NCBI GenBank assembly: GCA_964369915.1
Contig: CAYJGG010000033.1
Span: forward strand, 1 to 20,762
Source: RGIG3102 sp964369915
Lineage (GTDB): Bacteria > Bacillota > Clostridia > Oscillospirales > Ruminococcaceae
Direction: 5' to 3'
DNA length: 20,762 nt
Every line of letters begins with the position of its first letter. Positions within the stretch are counted from its first letter, which is position 1. Shown one piece after another: positions 5,296 to 13,506 of this stretch. Made by a program: the position numbers and the translations under genes. The notes beneath the pieces were generated by a model. That model searched no databases, was not told the DNA's origin, and worked only from the letters and a program-made list of their open reading frames with translations.

Positions 5296-7842
5296 ATGGC
5301 AGGAAATACAAAAAAAACTACGAATACAAGTAATAAAAAAACTACATCAACTGCGGCATCAACAAGGGCAAAAAACAAAGCTGCAGCAAAAAAAGCAGAG
5401 ATAAATAGAGCTTGGAGCATTGTTATGTTTGCTGTTGGTATACTATTATTTTTTATTGCAATAGTGCCAGGGGAAAATCTATGGCAAACTATAAGATTAG
5501 AAGTTGTTGAAGGTGTTTTTGGTTCAACTAGTTTTGTTGTGTCATTTTTACTAATATACCTTGGAATTTTAACAGCTTCAAACAGACCAATAAAAATTAA
5601 AATGCTAGAAGCAGTTTTATTAGTTTTAATAGTGTCAGCTGGAATACAGTTAATTTTTAATTCAAGTATACTAGAAGGAAACTTTTTTACAGCAGTTAGT
5701 AATTTACATACCGACGGAAAAGAAAATTTAATTAGTGGGGGAGCTATATCGGCTGTTTTAGCAATTCCATTAATGATTGCCTTTGGTAAAGTGCCAAGTA
5801 TTATAACATTATTTGTTTTAGCTTTAGTTTTATTTTTATTCTTTGCAGATATTAATTTATATGATTTATTTAATAAAACAGCAAAAAATGCAAAGCTTCA
5901 AAAAGAAGAACTAGCAAAAGAAATGGAAGAAAATAGAAAGATTAGAGCCGAAAAACAAGCTGAAAAGCAAGCGAAAATCGAAGAAAAAAGAAAAGAGGAA
6001 GCGGCGAATTTAGAAAGAAAAAGAGCTGCTGTTATAGATTTTGAAATAGATGAAAAGCCGTCAACTGATGTTTTTAGTGATGAAAATTCACAAAAAACTA
6101 TTGGAGATAATGTTAAAAAAATAAAAGGTGTTTCGCCAATTCCAAAAGCAAGCGATGTTATATCTCCAGAAATAATGAAAAGATTTCAATTTCAAGATTC
6201 TTTAAAACTAGATGAAAACACACCAGAATTTAAAGAAGCAGTTTTAAAAGAGGAAATTAAAAGTAATCCAACGTTAACTGAATTAGAGAAAAAAGCAAAC
6301 ACTTTAACTAAAGAGGAAAAAGAGGCTATTCTACCTCTTTCAGAAGAAAACGCAGAAAGTTTTGAAGTGCAAAAGGCTTATATCTATTCACATCCGCCAG
6401 TGTCTTTATTTGATAAAGATGTAGCTATTCAAGGGAATATCGAAGATGAATTAAAAACAAACGCACAGCTTTTAATCGACACACTTTCAAGTTTTGGCGT
6501 GCAAGCAAAAATTATTGATATAAGTAGAGGTCCATCTGTTACAAGATATGAATTACAGCCTTTAGCAGGAGTTAAAATAAGTAAAATCACAAACCTTGCA
6601 GACGATATAGCGCTAAATCTTGCGGCAAGCGGAGTTAGAATAGAAGCACCGATTCCAAATAAAGCGGCCGTTGGGATTGAAGTGCCAAATAAAAAGAATT
6701 CGCCTGTTAATATAAGATCAGTCTTTGAAAGCAAAAAATTTATAGAATCTGAAAGTCCTTTAACTATCGCTCTAGGTATTGATATTGCAGGAAATGAAAT
6801 TATAACAGATTTAACTAAAATGCCTCATATGTTAATAGCAGGCTCAACGGGTTCTGGTAAATCTGTTTGTATTAATGGTATTATTATGAGTTTTCTTCAT
6901 AAATCAAGCCCAGAAGATGTAAAACTAATTTTAATAGATCCAAAAATAGTAGAACTTCAAGAATATAATGGAATACCACATCTATTAATGCCTGTTGTAA
7001 CAGAACCTAAAAAAGCAGCAGGTGCTTTAGGAAGTGCAGTGGCTGAAATGGAAAAAAGGTATCGTTTATTTGCCGAAAACACTGTTAGAGATATTAAAAG
7101 TTATAATAATCTTGCAAAAGAAAACGAAGAACTTGAACATATGCCATATATAGCGGTTATTATAGACGAGCTTGCAGATTTAATGATGACTAGTGGTAAA
7201 GAGGTTGAGGATTATATTTGCAGACTAGCCCAAAAAGCAAGGGCGGCTGGCATACATTTAATTGTTGCAACTCAAAGACCGTCAGTTGATGTAATTACAG
7301 GGCTTATAAAAACAAATATCCCATCAAGGGTAGCGTTTGCTGTTTCAAGTCAGATAGATTCAAGAACTGTTTTAGACTCAGGTGGTGCTGAAAAACTTTT
7401 AGGTATGGGCGATATGCTGTTTTTACCTATTGGTGCTAATAAACCAACTCGTGTTCAAGGAACATATGTAAAAGATAGAGAAATAGCAGAAGTTATTAAA
7501 TTTATTAAAAAAGATTTCAACCCTACTTATAGCCAAAGTATGATAGAAGAAATGGAAAAAATGACTCCTAAAGATAAAAAAGCTTCTTTAGGCGAAGATG
7601 GCTCTATGCCACAAGATGAAATGCTTGAAGCGGCAATAGAAGTTGTTGTTGATTTAGGACAAGCCTCAACATCGCTATTGCAAAGAAAACTTCGCCTAGG
7701 CTATTCAAGGGCGGCTAGAATTATAGATGAAATGGAAGAAATGGGAATAATAGGCGCTTCTGAGGGAAGTAAACCAAGACAGGTTTTATTAAGTAAAAAT
7801 CAATGGCTTGAAAGAAAAATTTCAAGTGGTGATGAAAATTAG
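5296..7842 (+). CDS. ftsK: DNA translocase FtsK/SpoIIIE
   Basis: Hexameric ATP-driven motor that pumps chromosomal DNA through the closing septum at division or, in spore formers, into the forespore. The 848-aa protein begins with a Lys/Thr/Ala-rich cytoplasmic tail, then membrane helices between about residues 38 and 190. A highly charged Lys/Glu-rich linker follows (about 195-255), then the alpha and beta motor domains with Walker A GSTGSGKS (516-523) and Walker B IAVIIDE (619-625). The C-terminal winged-helix gamma domain (about 775-840, S-T-S-L-L-Q-R-K-L...Y-S-R-A-A-R) reads KOPS/SRS-like DNA signals. AGGAG overlaps the uppP stop, 9 nt before ATG. The tepA neighbourhood resembles the Bacillus spoIIIE locus, but sequence alone does not decide between FtsK and SpoIIIE roles. 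Confidence 0.97.
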   Translation: MAGNTKKTTNTSNKKTTSTAASTRAKNKAAAKKAEINRAWSIVMFAVGILLFFIAIVPGENLWQTIRLEVVEGVFGSTSFVVSFLLIYLGILTASNRPIKIKMLEAVLLVLIVSAGIQLIFNSSILEGNFFTAVSNLHTDGKENLISGGAISAVLAIPLMIAFGKVPSIITLFVLALVLFLFFADINLYDLFNKTAKNAKLQKEELAKEMEENRKIRAEKQAEKQAKIEEKRKEEAANLERKRAAVIDFEIDEKPSTDVFSDENSQKTIGDNVKKIKGVSPIPKASDVISPEIMKRFQFQDSLKLDENTPEFKEAVLKEEIKSNPTLTELEKKANTLTKEEKEAILPLSEENAESFEVQKAYIYSHPPVSLFDKDVAIQGNIEDELKTNAQLLIDTLSSFGVQAKIIDISRGPSVTRYELQPLAGVKISKITNLADDIALNLAASGVRIEAPIPNKAAVGIEVPNKKNSPVNIRSVFESKKFIESESPLTIALGIDIAGNEIITDLTKMPHMLIAGSTGSGKSVCINGIIMSFLHKSSPEDVKLILIDPKIVELQEYNGIPHLLMPVVTEPKKAAGALGSAVAEMEKRYRLFAENTVRDIKSYNNLAKENEELEHMPYIAVIIDELADLMMTSGKEVEDYICRLAQKARAAGIHLIVATQRPSVDVITGLIKTNIPSRVAFAVSSQIDSRTVLDSGGAEKLLGMGDMLFLPIGANKPTRVQGTYVKDREIAEVIKFIKKDFNPTYSQSMIEEMEKMTPKDKKASLGEDGSMPQDEMLEAAIEVVVDLGQASTSLLQRKLRLGYSRAARIIDEMEEMGIIGASEGSKPRQVLLSKNQWLERKISSGDEN

Positions 7843-7857
7843 AAAAGATGATATAAA

Positions 7858-9759
7858 ATGAATGTAAAAAACATACCAATCACTAAAGAAGAAATGCATA
7901 AAGCAGGGTTTACACAGCCAGATTTTATAGTTGTGGGTGGAGATGCTTATATAGACCACCCAAGCTTTGGCACGGCTGTTATAGCTCGTTTAGTTGAGCA
8001 TTTAGGCTTTAATGTTTGTGTTCTAGCACAGCCAAATTATAAAACTATAGAAAGTTTTAAAGAGTTTGGAAAGCCAAAATACGGGTTTTTAATCGGTAGC
8101 GGAAACGTTGATAGTATGGTGGCGCATTATTCAGTTGCAAAAATTAGACGTGACACCGATGACTACACCCCAGGCGGAAAAAATAATAAACGACCAGATA
8201 GGGCTTTAACTGTCTATTCTCTTTTAGCTAAAAAAGCATATCCAGATGTTCCTATTATTATCGGCGGGCTCGAAGGCTCTCTTCGTCGCTTTGCGCACTA
8301 TGATTATTGGAACGATAATGTTATGCCATCAATTTTAGTTGATACAAAGGCTGATTTACTTTCTTTTGGGATGAGTGAAGCTCAAACAACTGAGATTGTA
8401 AAAAGATTAGCAAACGGTGAAGACGTTAAAAATCTTACTGATATTAAAGGCACTTGCTATTTAACAACAAAAGATAAACTGCCAAAAGACTATGTTGAAT
8501 GTGCAAGTTTTAATAAGGTTTCGAGTGATAAAATTAGTTATGCAAAAGCAACTAAACTTCAAATGGACAATCAAGATTTTATAACGGCAAAACCAATAGT
8601 GCAAAAACAAGGTAATGATGTTTACCTAGTTCAAAATACACCAGCAAAACCATTATATAGAAAAGCATTAGATGAAGTTTTTGATTTGCCTTTTACAAGA
8701 CAAGTTCACCCATATTATAAAGATATGGGCAAAATAAAAGCGATAGAAGAAGTTGAGTTTTCAATTATTCACAATAGGGGCTGTTTTGGTGGCTGTAATT
8801 TTTGCGCTATAACTATGCACCAAGGGAAATTCGTAACGTCAAGAAGCCATGAAAGTGTAGTTAAAGAGGCAGTTAGAATAACCGAAAGTGAAAACTTTAA
8901 AGGATATATCCACGACGTCGGCGGTCCAACGGCTGATTTTAGGGCGCCAAGCTGTAAAAAGCAGGTTAGTGAGGGAATGTGTAATCATAAAAAATGCCTT
9001 GCTCCACAGCCTTGTAGCCAGCTTATAGTTGACCATAGCGATTATTTATCACTACTAAGAAAATTAAGAGCATTGCCAAAAGTTAAAAAAGTTTTTGTTA
9101 GAAGCGGACTTCGCTATGATTATATAATGAGAGATAAAAGCGATGAATTTTTAAAAGAGATTATCGAACATCATGTTTCAGGGCAATTAAAAGTTGCACC
9201 AGAGCATTTCGCAAAAGAAACTTTAAAATACATGGGTAAACCAGGTAATGGAATTTACGATAAATTCCATAAAAAGTTTTATGAATTAACAAAAAAAGTT
9301 GGAAAAGAGCAGTATTTAGTGCCGTATTTAATGTCATCACATCCAGGTAGTACATTAAAAGACGCTGTTGAGCTTGCGGAATACCTAGCTAAAAATAGAA
9401 TTCGCCCAGAACAAGTGCAAGATTTTTATCCAACACCAGGCACGGTTTCTACTGCGATGTACTATACTGGAGTTGATCCTAATACATTAAAGCCAGTTTA
9501 TGTTGCAAAAGAAAGAGAAGAAAAATCACTACAAAGGGCGTTATTGCAATACTATAATCCTAAAAATAGAGATAGGGTGATGCAGGCTTTAAAATTAACT
9601 CATCGCCAAGACTTAGTTTCTTTATTAGTGCCTTTTAAAAAGACAAACCAAGAAATTAAAGAATCAAAAACATTTAATAAAAAGAAAAAGCCTCAAGGCT
9701 CTTGGCAAGAAATTCAAAAAAGAAATAAACAAATAGGGAAAAATAATGGCAATAAATAA
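7858..9759 (+). CDS. YgiQ family radical SAM protein
   Basis: Its length (633 aa) and order match the YgiQ/UPF0313 family. An N-terminal domain contains D-F-I-V-V-G-G-D-A-Y-I-D-H-P-S-F and G-G-L-E-G-S-L-R-R. The radical SAM core has a Cys triad in R-G-C-F-G-G-C-N-F-C (C309, C313, C316), which binds the 4Fe-4S cluster that cleaves S-adenosylmethionine. A second cysteine-rich patch follows (about residues 365-385: C..C.H..C..P..C), as usual in this family. The C-terminal tail is Lys-rich. The family substrate is not established. It starts 15 nt after ftsK with a weak ribosome site, so it is probably translated from the same mRNA. Confidence 0.93.
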   Translation: MNVKNIPITKEEMHKAGFTQPDFIVVGGDAYIDHPSFGTAVIARLVEHLGFNVCVLAQPNYKTIESFKEFGKPKYGFLIGSGNVDSMVAHYSVAKIRRDTDDYTPGGKNNKRPDRALTVYSLLAKKAYPDVPIIIGGLEGSLRRFAHYDYWNDNVMPSILVDTKADLLSFGMSEAQTTEIVKRLANGEDVKNLTDIKGTCYLTTKDKLPKDYVECASFNKVSSDKISYAKATKLQMDNQDFITAKPIVQKQGNDVYLVQNTPAKPLYRKALDEVFDLPFTRQVHPYYKDMGKIKAIEEVEFSIIHNRGCFGGCNFCAITMHQGKFVTSRSHESVVKEAVRITESENFKGYIHDVGGPTADFRAPSCKKQVSEGMCNHKKCLAPQPCSQLIVDHSDYLSLLRKLRALPKVKKVFVRSGLRYDYIMRDKSDEFLKEIIEHHVSGQLKVAPEHFAKETLKYMGKPGNGIYDKFHKKFYELTKKVGKEQYLVPYLMSSHPGSTLKDAVELAEYLAKNRIRPEQVQDFYPTPGTVSTAMYYTGVDPNTLKPVYVAKEREEKSLQRALLQYYNPKNRDRVMQALKLTHRQDLVSLLVPFKKTNQEIKESKTFNKKKKPQGSWQEIQKRNKQIGKNNGNK

Positions 9760-10657
9760 ACTAGATGAATTTAAAAAACAATATAGAAAACTACCATATA
9801 AACTAAGAAAAAATATTATTATAAATATTTTTATTTTAGTAGTGGCTTTAATTTATCTTTTTGATTATCTTAATATAACCCCTCAAGCAATAGGTACATT
9901 AGAAAACTATGAAAACACTGTTACAACTATTGATGTTGGGCAAGGGGAGAGTACGTTAATTGAAAGTGGTGGAGATTTTCTTTTAATAGATGCAGGCGGA
10001 GATAAAGATGAAAATATATTGAGTCATTTATATAGTAGGGATATTAAAAAAATAGATATATTATTAATCACTCATTTTCATCAAGATCACATTAGTGCTA
10101 TTGTGAATATTTTAGAAAATTTCACTGTTGAAAAAATAATAATTCCAAATTTAAGCGAAGATAATATGCCAACTACAAACACTTTTGATGAAATTCTTTT
10201 AGAAATAGAAAATCAAGATATCCCTATTGAAGTTGCAAAAAAAGATGATGTATATAATATAGGCGAAGGAGAACTGCAAATTTTAATAGATACTCCCCAA
10301 GATGTCAGCGATATAAACGATACATCGATTATATCTTTATTTACTCTAAATGATTTTACATATCTATCAACTGGCGATGCTAATTCACATATAGAAAACT
10401 CGATTATAAACACTTTTGATAGTAATGTAACTGTTTTAAATATTGGACATCACGGCTCTAGCGATTCAACGAGCGAAGAATTTTTAGATTTTATATCACC
10501 TGAATTCGTAGTGATTTCAGCCGGAAAAGATAATAGCTATAATCACCCACACTCTGAAACTACAAAAAAATTAGAATCAAGAAATATTAACTATGAAATA
10601 ACATTTAATGAGGGTGATATAGTTTATTCAATGGATACAAAAATTATTTTAAAATGA
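9746..10657 (+). CDS. Membrane-anchored metallo-beta-lactamase-fold hydrolase (ComEC C-terminal-domain-like)
   Basis: A 303-aa protein with a basic N-terminus and one membrane helix (residues about 23-42), then a metallo-beta-lactamase fold that would lie outside the cell. Metal motifs are complete: THFHQDH at 109-115 (H110, H112, D114, H115), D211 in S-T-G-D-A-N, and H235-H236 in N-I-G-H-H-G-S. A late His pair in Y-N-H-P-H (265-269) also fits. V-G-Q-G-E-S and L-I-D-A-G-G resemble the C-terminal domain of the DNA-uptake protein ComEC, but the channel domain is absent. The start overlaps the ygiQ end by 14 nt, with AGGG 7 nt before ATG, implying translational coupling. The substrate is unknown (nucleic acid or phosphoester are candidates). 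Confidence 0.85.
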   Translation: MAINKLDEFKKQYRKLPYKLRKNIIINIFILVVALIYLFDYLNITPQAIGTLENYENTVTTIDVGQGESTLIESGGDFLLIDAGGDKDENILSHLYSRDIKKIDILLITHFHQDHISAIVNILENFTVEKIIIPNLSEDNMPTTNTFDEILLEIENQDIPIEVAKKDDVYNIGEGELQILIDTPQDVSDINDTSIISLFTLNDFTYLSTGDANSHIENSIINTFDSNVTVLNIGHHGSSDSTSEEFLDFISPEFVVISAGKDNSYNHPHSETTKKLESRNINYEITFNEGDIVYSMDTKIILK

Positions 10658-10680
10658 TTTTCAATAAAAGGGGTGAAATT

Positions 10681-10893
10681 ATGCTTTATTCTCTTGATAG
10701 AATTGAAGGTAATATAGCAGTTTTTATAAATAAAAATAAAGAATTAAAAACTGATATTAATAATATTTTTCCAAAAATAAAAGAAAGTTATTTATATGAT
10801 TTTATTAATGAAAAATTTATATTAAATGAAGAAGAATCAAAAAAAATAAAATCTAAAAACTATAATAAATTTAAAAAATTAATTAAAAAATAA
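10681..10893 (+). CDS. Small DUF3006-like protein next to the MBL-fold hydrolase
   Basis: A 70-aa Lys/Asn/Ile-rich protein beginning M-L-Y-S-L-D-R-I-E-G-N-I-A-V. The D-R-I-E-G-x-x-A-V opening is the hallmark of DUF3006 as I recall it, a small beta-rich family often paired with ComEC-like MBL hydrolases. I chose ATG at 10681 because AAGGGGTG stands about 7 nt ahead. An in-frame ATG at 10654, overlapping the hydrolase stop (ATGA), would add nine residues and lacks as good a site. It is the last gene of the rightward cluster, followed at once by a terminator. Function unknown; a partner of the hydrolase is inferred. Confidence 0.75.
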   Translation: MLYSLDRIEGNIAVFINKNKELKTDINNIFPKIKESYLYDFINEKFILNEEESKKIKSKNYNKFKKLIKK

Positions 10894-10926
10894 AAAAAGT
10901 GATACTTTTAAAGTATCACTTTTTTG
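10893..10926. terminator. Bidirectional terminator between the DUF3006-like gene and the lipid kinase gene
   Basis: GTGATACTT (10899-10907) and AAGTATCAC (10911-10919) pair around a 3-nt loop. They are flanked by six A and six T, giving a T tail on both strands. It closes two convergent transcripts. Confidence 0.88.
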
Positions 10927-10928
10927 TT

Positions 10929-11831
10929 TTATGGATTTATAAATTTAATAGCTGAAGGAATAATTTCAATAGTTATTTCATTAAAGTTATCTATTTCACC
11001 ATCATTTACAAAGGCTGTTTTAGTAATTGCTTTTATATGTAGTTTTTTTGCAGTAAAATATTTCATAGAGTTTTTTGTGTTTTCCATTTCAAATTGATTT
11101 CCGTTTGTAATATTTTTAATAAAAGGAACTAGGCGCAGTCTTGATGGAACTAAAACTAAAGCGATATCCATTAATCCATCAGAGATATTAGCATAAGGAG
11201 TTAAATAAAAACCACCACCAGCACTTATTCCGTTTCCTGCGCTAGCCATTAAAAGCTTTCCTTTATAAATTAATTTATCATCAATAAAAACTTCTAATTG
11301 ACTGCCCATTTTCTTTGCAACATTATAAAAAACAGACAAACTATATGCCCCCTTATGGCTAACTAAAGGAAGTTTTTTAAATTTTGGCATATCAGAGCCA
11401 ACATTTGCATCAAAACCAATATTAATCATATTAATGCAGTATTCATTATTGTATTTTAGTAAATCTATGCTAGTAGTACTAGCTTGCATTTGTTTTTCTA
11501 TGTTTAGAAATGTTTTTTTATCTGTTTTAAAGTTTTTGATAAAATCATTCCCAGTGCCATTTGGAATAACACCAACTGAAGCTTTTTTATTTAAAATACA
11601 GCCATTAACAATTTTATTTAAAGTTCCATCTCCACCAACGGCATAAAATCTTAATTCTTCATCAGCTTCATTAAATGATTTTACAAACTTTGTTATATCA
11701 TCGCCACTTTCTGAAATATGAATTAAGAATTCTTGCTTTAATTTTCTTGCAGCCTTTTGAATATCTGTTATAAATTTATTTATATTTTCGTTTTTTCCAG
11801 CAGCTGGGTTAATAATAAAAATATGTTTCAT
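10929..11831 (-). CDS. Diacylglycerol/lipid kinase family protein (DagK/YegS type)
   Basis: Soluble ATP-dependent lipid kinase of the DAGK catalytic family. In Gram-positives DgkB returns diacylglycerol, released by lipoteichoic acid synthesis, to phosphatidic acid. The 300-aa length is typical. N-P-A-A-G-K-N at residues 8-14 begins the nucleotide domain, GGDGT (66-70) is the family signature, and NGTGNDF (91-97) follows. The C-terminal beta-sandwich contains G-N-G-I-S-A-G-G-G-F and ends with V-N-D-G-E. AAAGGACA precedes ATG on the minus strand. Substrate choice between diacylglycerol and another lipid cannot be read from the sequence. Confidence 0.92.
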   Translation of the reverse strand: MKHIFIINPAAGKNENINKFITDIQKAARKLKQEFLIHISESGDDITKFVKSFNEADEELRFYAVGGDGTLNKIVNGCILNKKASVGVIPNGTGNDFIKNFKTDKKTFLNIEKQMQASTTSIDLLKYNNEYCINMINIGFDANVGSDMPKFKKLPLVSHKGAYSLSVFYNVAKKMGSQLEVFIDDKLIYKGKLLMASAGNGISAGGGFYLTPYANISDGLMDIALVLVPSRLRLVPFIKNITNGNQFEMENTKNSMKYFTAKKLHIKAITKTAFVNDGEIDNFNEITIEIIPSAIKFINP

Positions 11832-11950
11832 ATTTATTGTCCTTTATTTTGAATTTAGAGCGTTTTATTTTATAGTAATATTTTAAAGGTATTATTAAAA
11901 AAAATCAAGAAAATTTATCTAAATTAACAATATAAAAATATATTTATAAA

Positions 11951-11959
11951 TGGTATAAT
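11951..11959 (+). promoter_or_regulatory. Extended -10 promoter for ogt
   Basis: TGGTATAAT (11951-11959), 34 bp ahead of the ogt start, is the same extended -10 string as upstream of uppP, again with a poor -35. Confidence 0.5.
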
Positions 11960-11992
11960 TAAAAATATTAAAAAAGATAAGGAATGATTATT

Positions 11993-12454
11993 ATGGAAAT
12001 AGCAATAGTAAATACGCCAATAGGATATCTTCAATTTGAAGAAGAAAACGAGGCAATAACAAAAATATTTCATATTGGAACATCAGCTTTGAATTTGCCT
12101 CCAAACACGCCACTATTAAGAAAAGCTGTAAAAGAAATGGAAGATTATTTTAATGGTAGTTTAAAAAAATTCACTATTAAAATGAATCCAGAAGGAACAG
12201 AATTTCATAAAAAAGTTTGGAAGAATTTATACGATTTAGAATATGGAAAAACTCTATCATATAAAGAGCTTGCTATATTATCAGGAAGCCCAAATGCAGC
12301 GAGAGCTGTTGGAACTGCTATGAGAAAAAATCCAATAGTTGTGGCTATTCCGTGCCATAGAATTGTGCCATCTAGTGGAAAACTTGGCAACTATTCAGCA
12401 GGTGGTCCTAGTAATAAAGATTGGTTATTAACATTTGAAAATCAAAATAAATAA
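11993..12454 (+). CDS. ogt: Methylated-DNA-[protein]-cysteine S-methyltransferase
   Basis: Repairs O6-alkylguanine (and O4-alkylthymine) by transferring the alkyl group to its own cysteine in a suicide reaction. The 153-aa protein has the short N-terminal domain and the active-site motif I-P-C-H-R-I-V with nucleophile C121. Before it lies the helix-turn-helix region (Y-G-K-T-L-S-Y-K-E-L-A and A-A-R-A-V-G-T-A-M-R-K-N-P). AAGGA at about 11979-11983 favours ATG at 11993; the in-frame ATG at 11984 is too close to that site. It is a single-gene unit with its own promoter and terminator. Confidence 0.94.
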   Translation: MEIAIVNTPIGYLQFEEENEAITKIFHIGTSALNLPPNTPLLRKAVKEMEDYFNGSLKKFTIKMNPEGTEFHKKVWKNLYDLEYGKTLSYKELAILSGSPNAARAVGTAMRKNPIVVAIPCHRIVPSSGKLGNYSAGGPSNKDWLLTFENQNK

Positions 12455-12458
12455 ACTA

Positions 12459-12493
12459 AAATCCGATGCGGTTGCATCGGATTTATTTTTTTT
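12459..12493 (+). terminator. Intrinsic terminator after ogt
   Basis: AAATCCGATGC (12459-12469), loop GGTT, GCATCGGATTT (12474-12484), then a T-rich tail (12486-12493). The stem is a perfect 11 bp. Confidence 0.92.
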
Positions 12494-12519
12494 ACAATAA
12501 GTTATAATATAATACAATA

Positions 12520-13383
12520 TTACAAATTATCCTCTATTAATTTCTTTTTTGCTATTTTAGGCATATATAATTTTTCATATAAAGGGGATAAGAGCATAAA
12601 CAATAAGGTTAGAATAATAACACTAGCCATTGTATCGCTTAAAAAATGTCTGCCCATCATCAAACGAGCAACTGACATAAGCCCTACATAGGTGTAAGCA
12701 ATTATAAACATAACTGTTTGACTGCCTTTAAAAAAATCAAAAATAAAAGGGAATAATAATATTACTAATATTCCCATAGCAGCGCCAACGTGGCCTGATG
12801 GAAAAGATGTACCGGCTGAAAAAAAGTCTGGGTTATACCAAGGTGTGTAACTAAATTCGCTAGAAAGCGTTACAATATCTGCATATCTATCTCTACCAAA
12901 AACATATTTTAATCCATAAATTAAAGCACTTTCGCCAATTAAAAACATTAAAGAAAAGGCACATAAAGAAGAGATGTTTCTTCTTTGTCTTTTTGGTAGC
13001 GCTCTTAAAAATAAAACAACAAGGCTAGCTAATACACCGGCAAAAACTCCAGATAGATACGGATCAAGTCGGCTCATTTGTCCGTGGTCTAGCATTACTT
13101 CTATCCCAACATAAATTGGCAATACAAAAGAAAGGAATAGAGTGCCAAAACTAAAAACTAATATTGGAAGCGGTGCATTTTTCTTTGCCATAGTAACTGC
13201 TAAAAATGGAACAAACATATATAATGGAAAACTGCCAAAAGCAGTAAATGAAACAGCGAATAAATTATCTGGATTATATAAATATTCAGTTATTTCATAA
13301 TCATAAACAGCCCCAACTCCCATTAAAGTAAAAGCTATTAATAAAATAATTATAAAATGAAATTTGTAAGATTTATTTATCAT
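12520..13383 (-). CDS. PAP2-family membrane phosphatase
   Basis: Integral membrane phosphatase of the PAP2 (type 2 phosphatidic acid phosphatase) superfamily, probably acting on lipid phosphates or undecaprenyl-PP at the outer face. In the 287-aa protein the three motifs are visible: K159-x6-R166 (normally KX6RP; here Tyr replaces Pro), PSGH at 195-198, and A-R240-x5-H246-x3-D250 (normally S-R-x5-H-x3-D; Ala replaces Ser). About six to seven hydrophobic helices are visible. ATG at 13383 has AAAGGGG about 13 nt upstream, slightly long. A promoter upstream and the preceding gene's terminator make it an independent unit. Together with uppP this gives two candidate lipid-pyrophosphate phosphatases in one window. 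Confidence 0.9.
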   Translation of the reverse strand: MINKSYKFHFIIILLIAFTLMGVGAVYDYEITEYLYNPDNLFAVSFTAFGSFPLYMFVPFLAVTMAKKNAPLPILVFSFGTLFLSFVLPIYVGIEVMLDHGQMSRLDPYLSGVFAGVLASLVVLFLRALPKRQRRNISSLCAFSLMFLIGESALIYGLKYVFGRDRYADIVTLSSEFSYTPWYNPDFFSAGTSFPSGHVGAAMGILVILLFPFIFDFFKGSQTVMFIIAYTYVGLMSVARLMMGRHFLSDTMASVIILTLLFMLLSPLYEKLYMPKIAKKKLIEDNL

Positions 13384-13435
13384 AAATGTAAAAGTACCCC
13401 TTTTAAATGTAATGCTAGTTTTTATGTATATAACT

Positions 13436-13464
13436 ATATTACTAATAAAACAATTTTAAGTCAA
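13436..13464 (-). promoter_or_regulatory. Putative promoter for the PAP2 gene
   Basis: On the minus strand, TTGACT (13464-13459), a 17-bp spacer, then TAATAT (13441-13436). It lies immediately after the upstream gene's terminator. Confidence 0.45.
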
Positions 13465-13465
13465 T

Positions 13466-13497
13466 AAAAATAAGCATTAATTTAATAATGCTTATTT
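13466..13497 (-). terminator. Intrinsic terminator after the lipoprotein gene
   Basis: AAATAAGCATTA (13468-13479) and TAATGCTTATTT (13486-13497) form a perfect 12-bp stem with a 6-nt loop. Read on the minus strand it is followed by TTTTT. Confidence 0.8.
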
Positions 13498-13506
13498 AAA
13501 ATTAAA

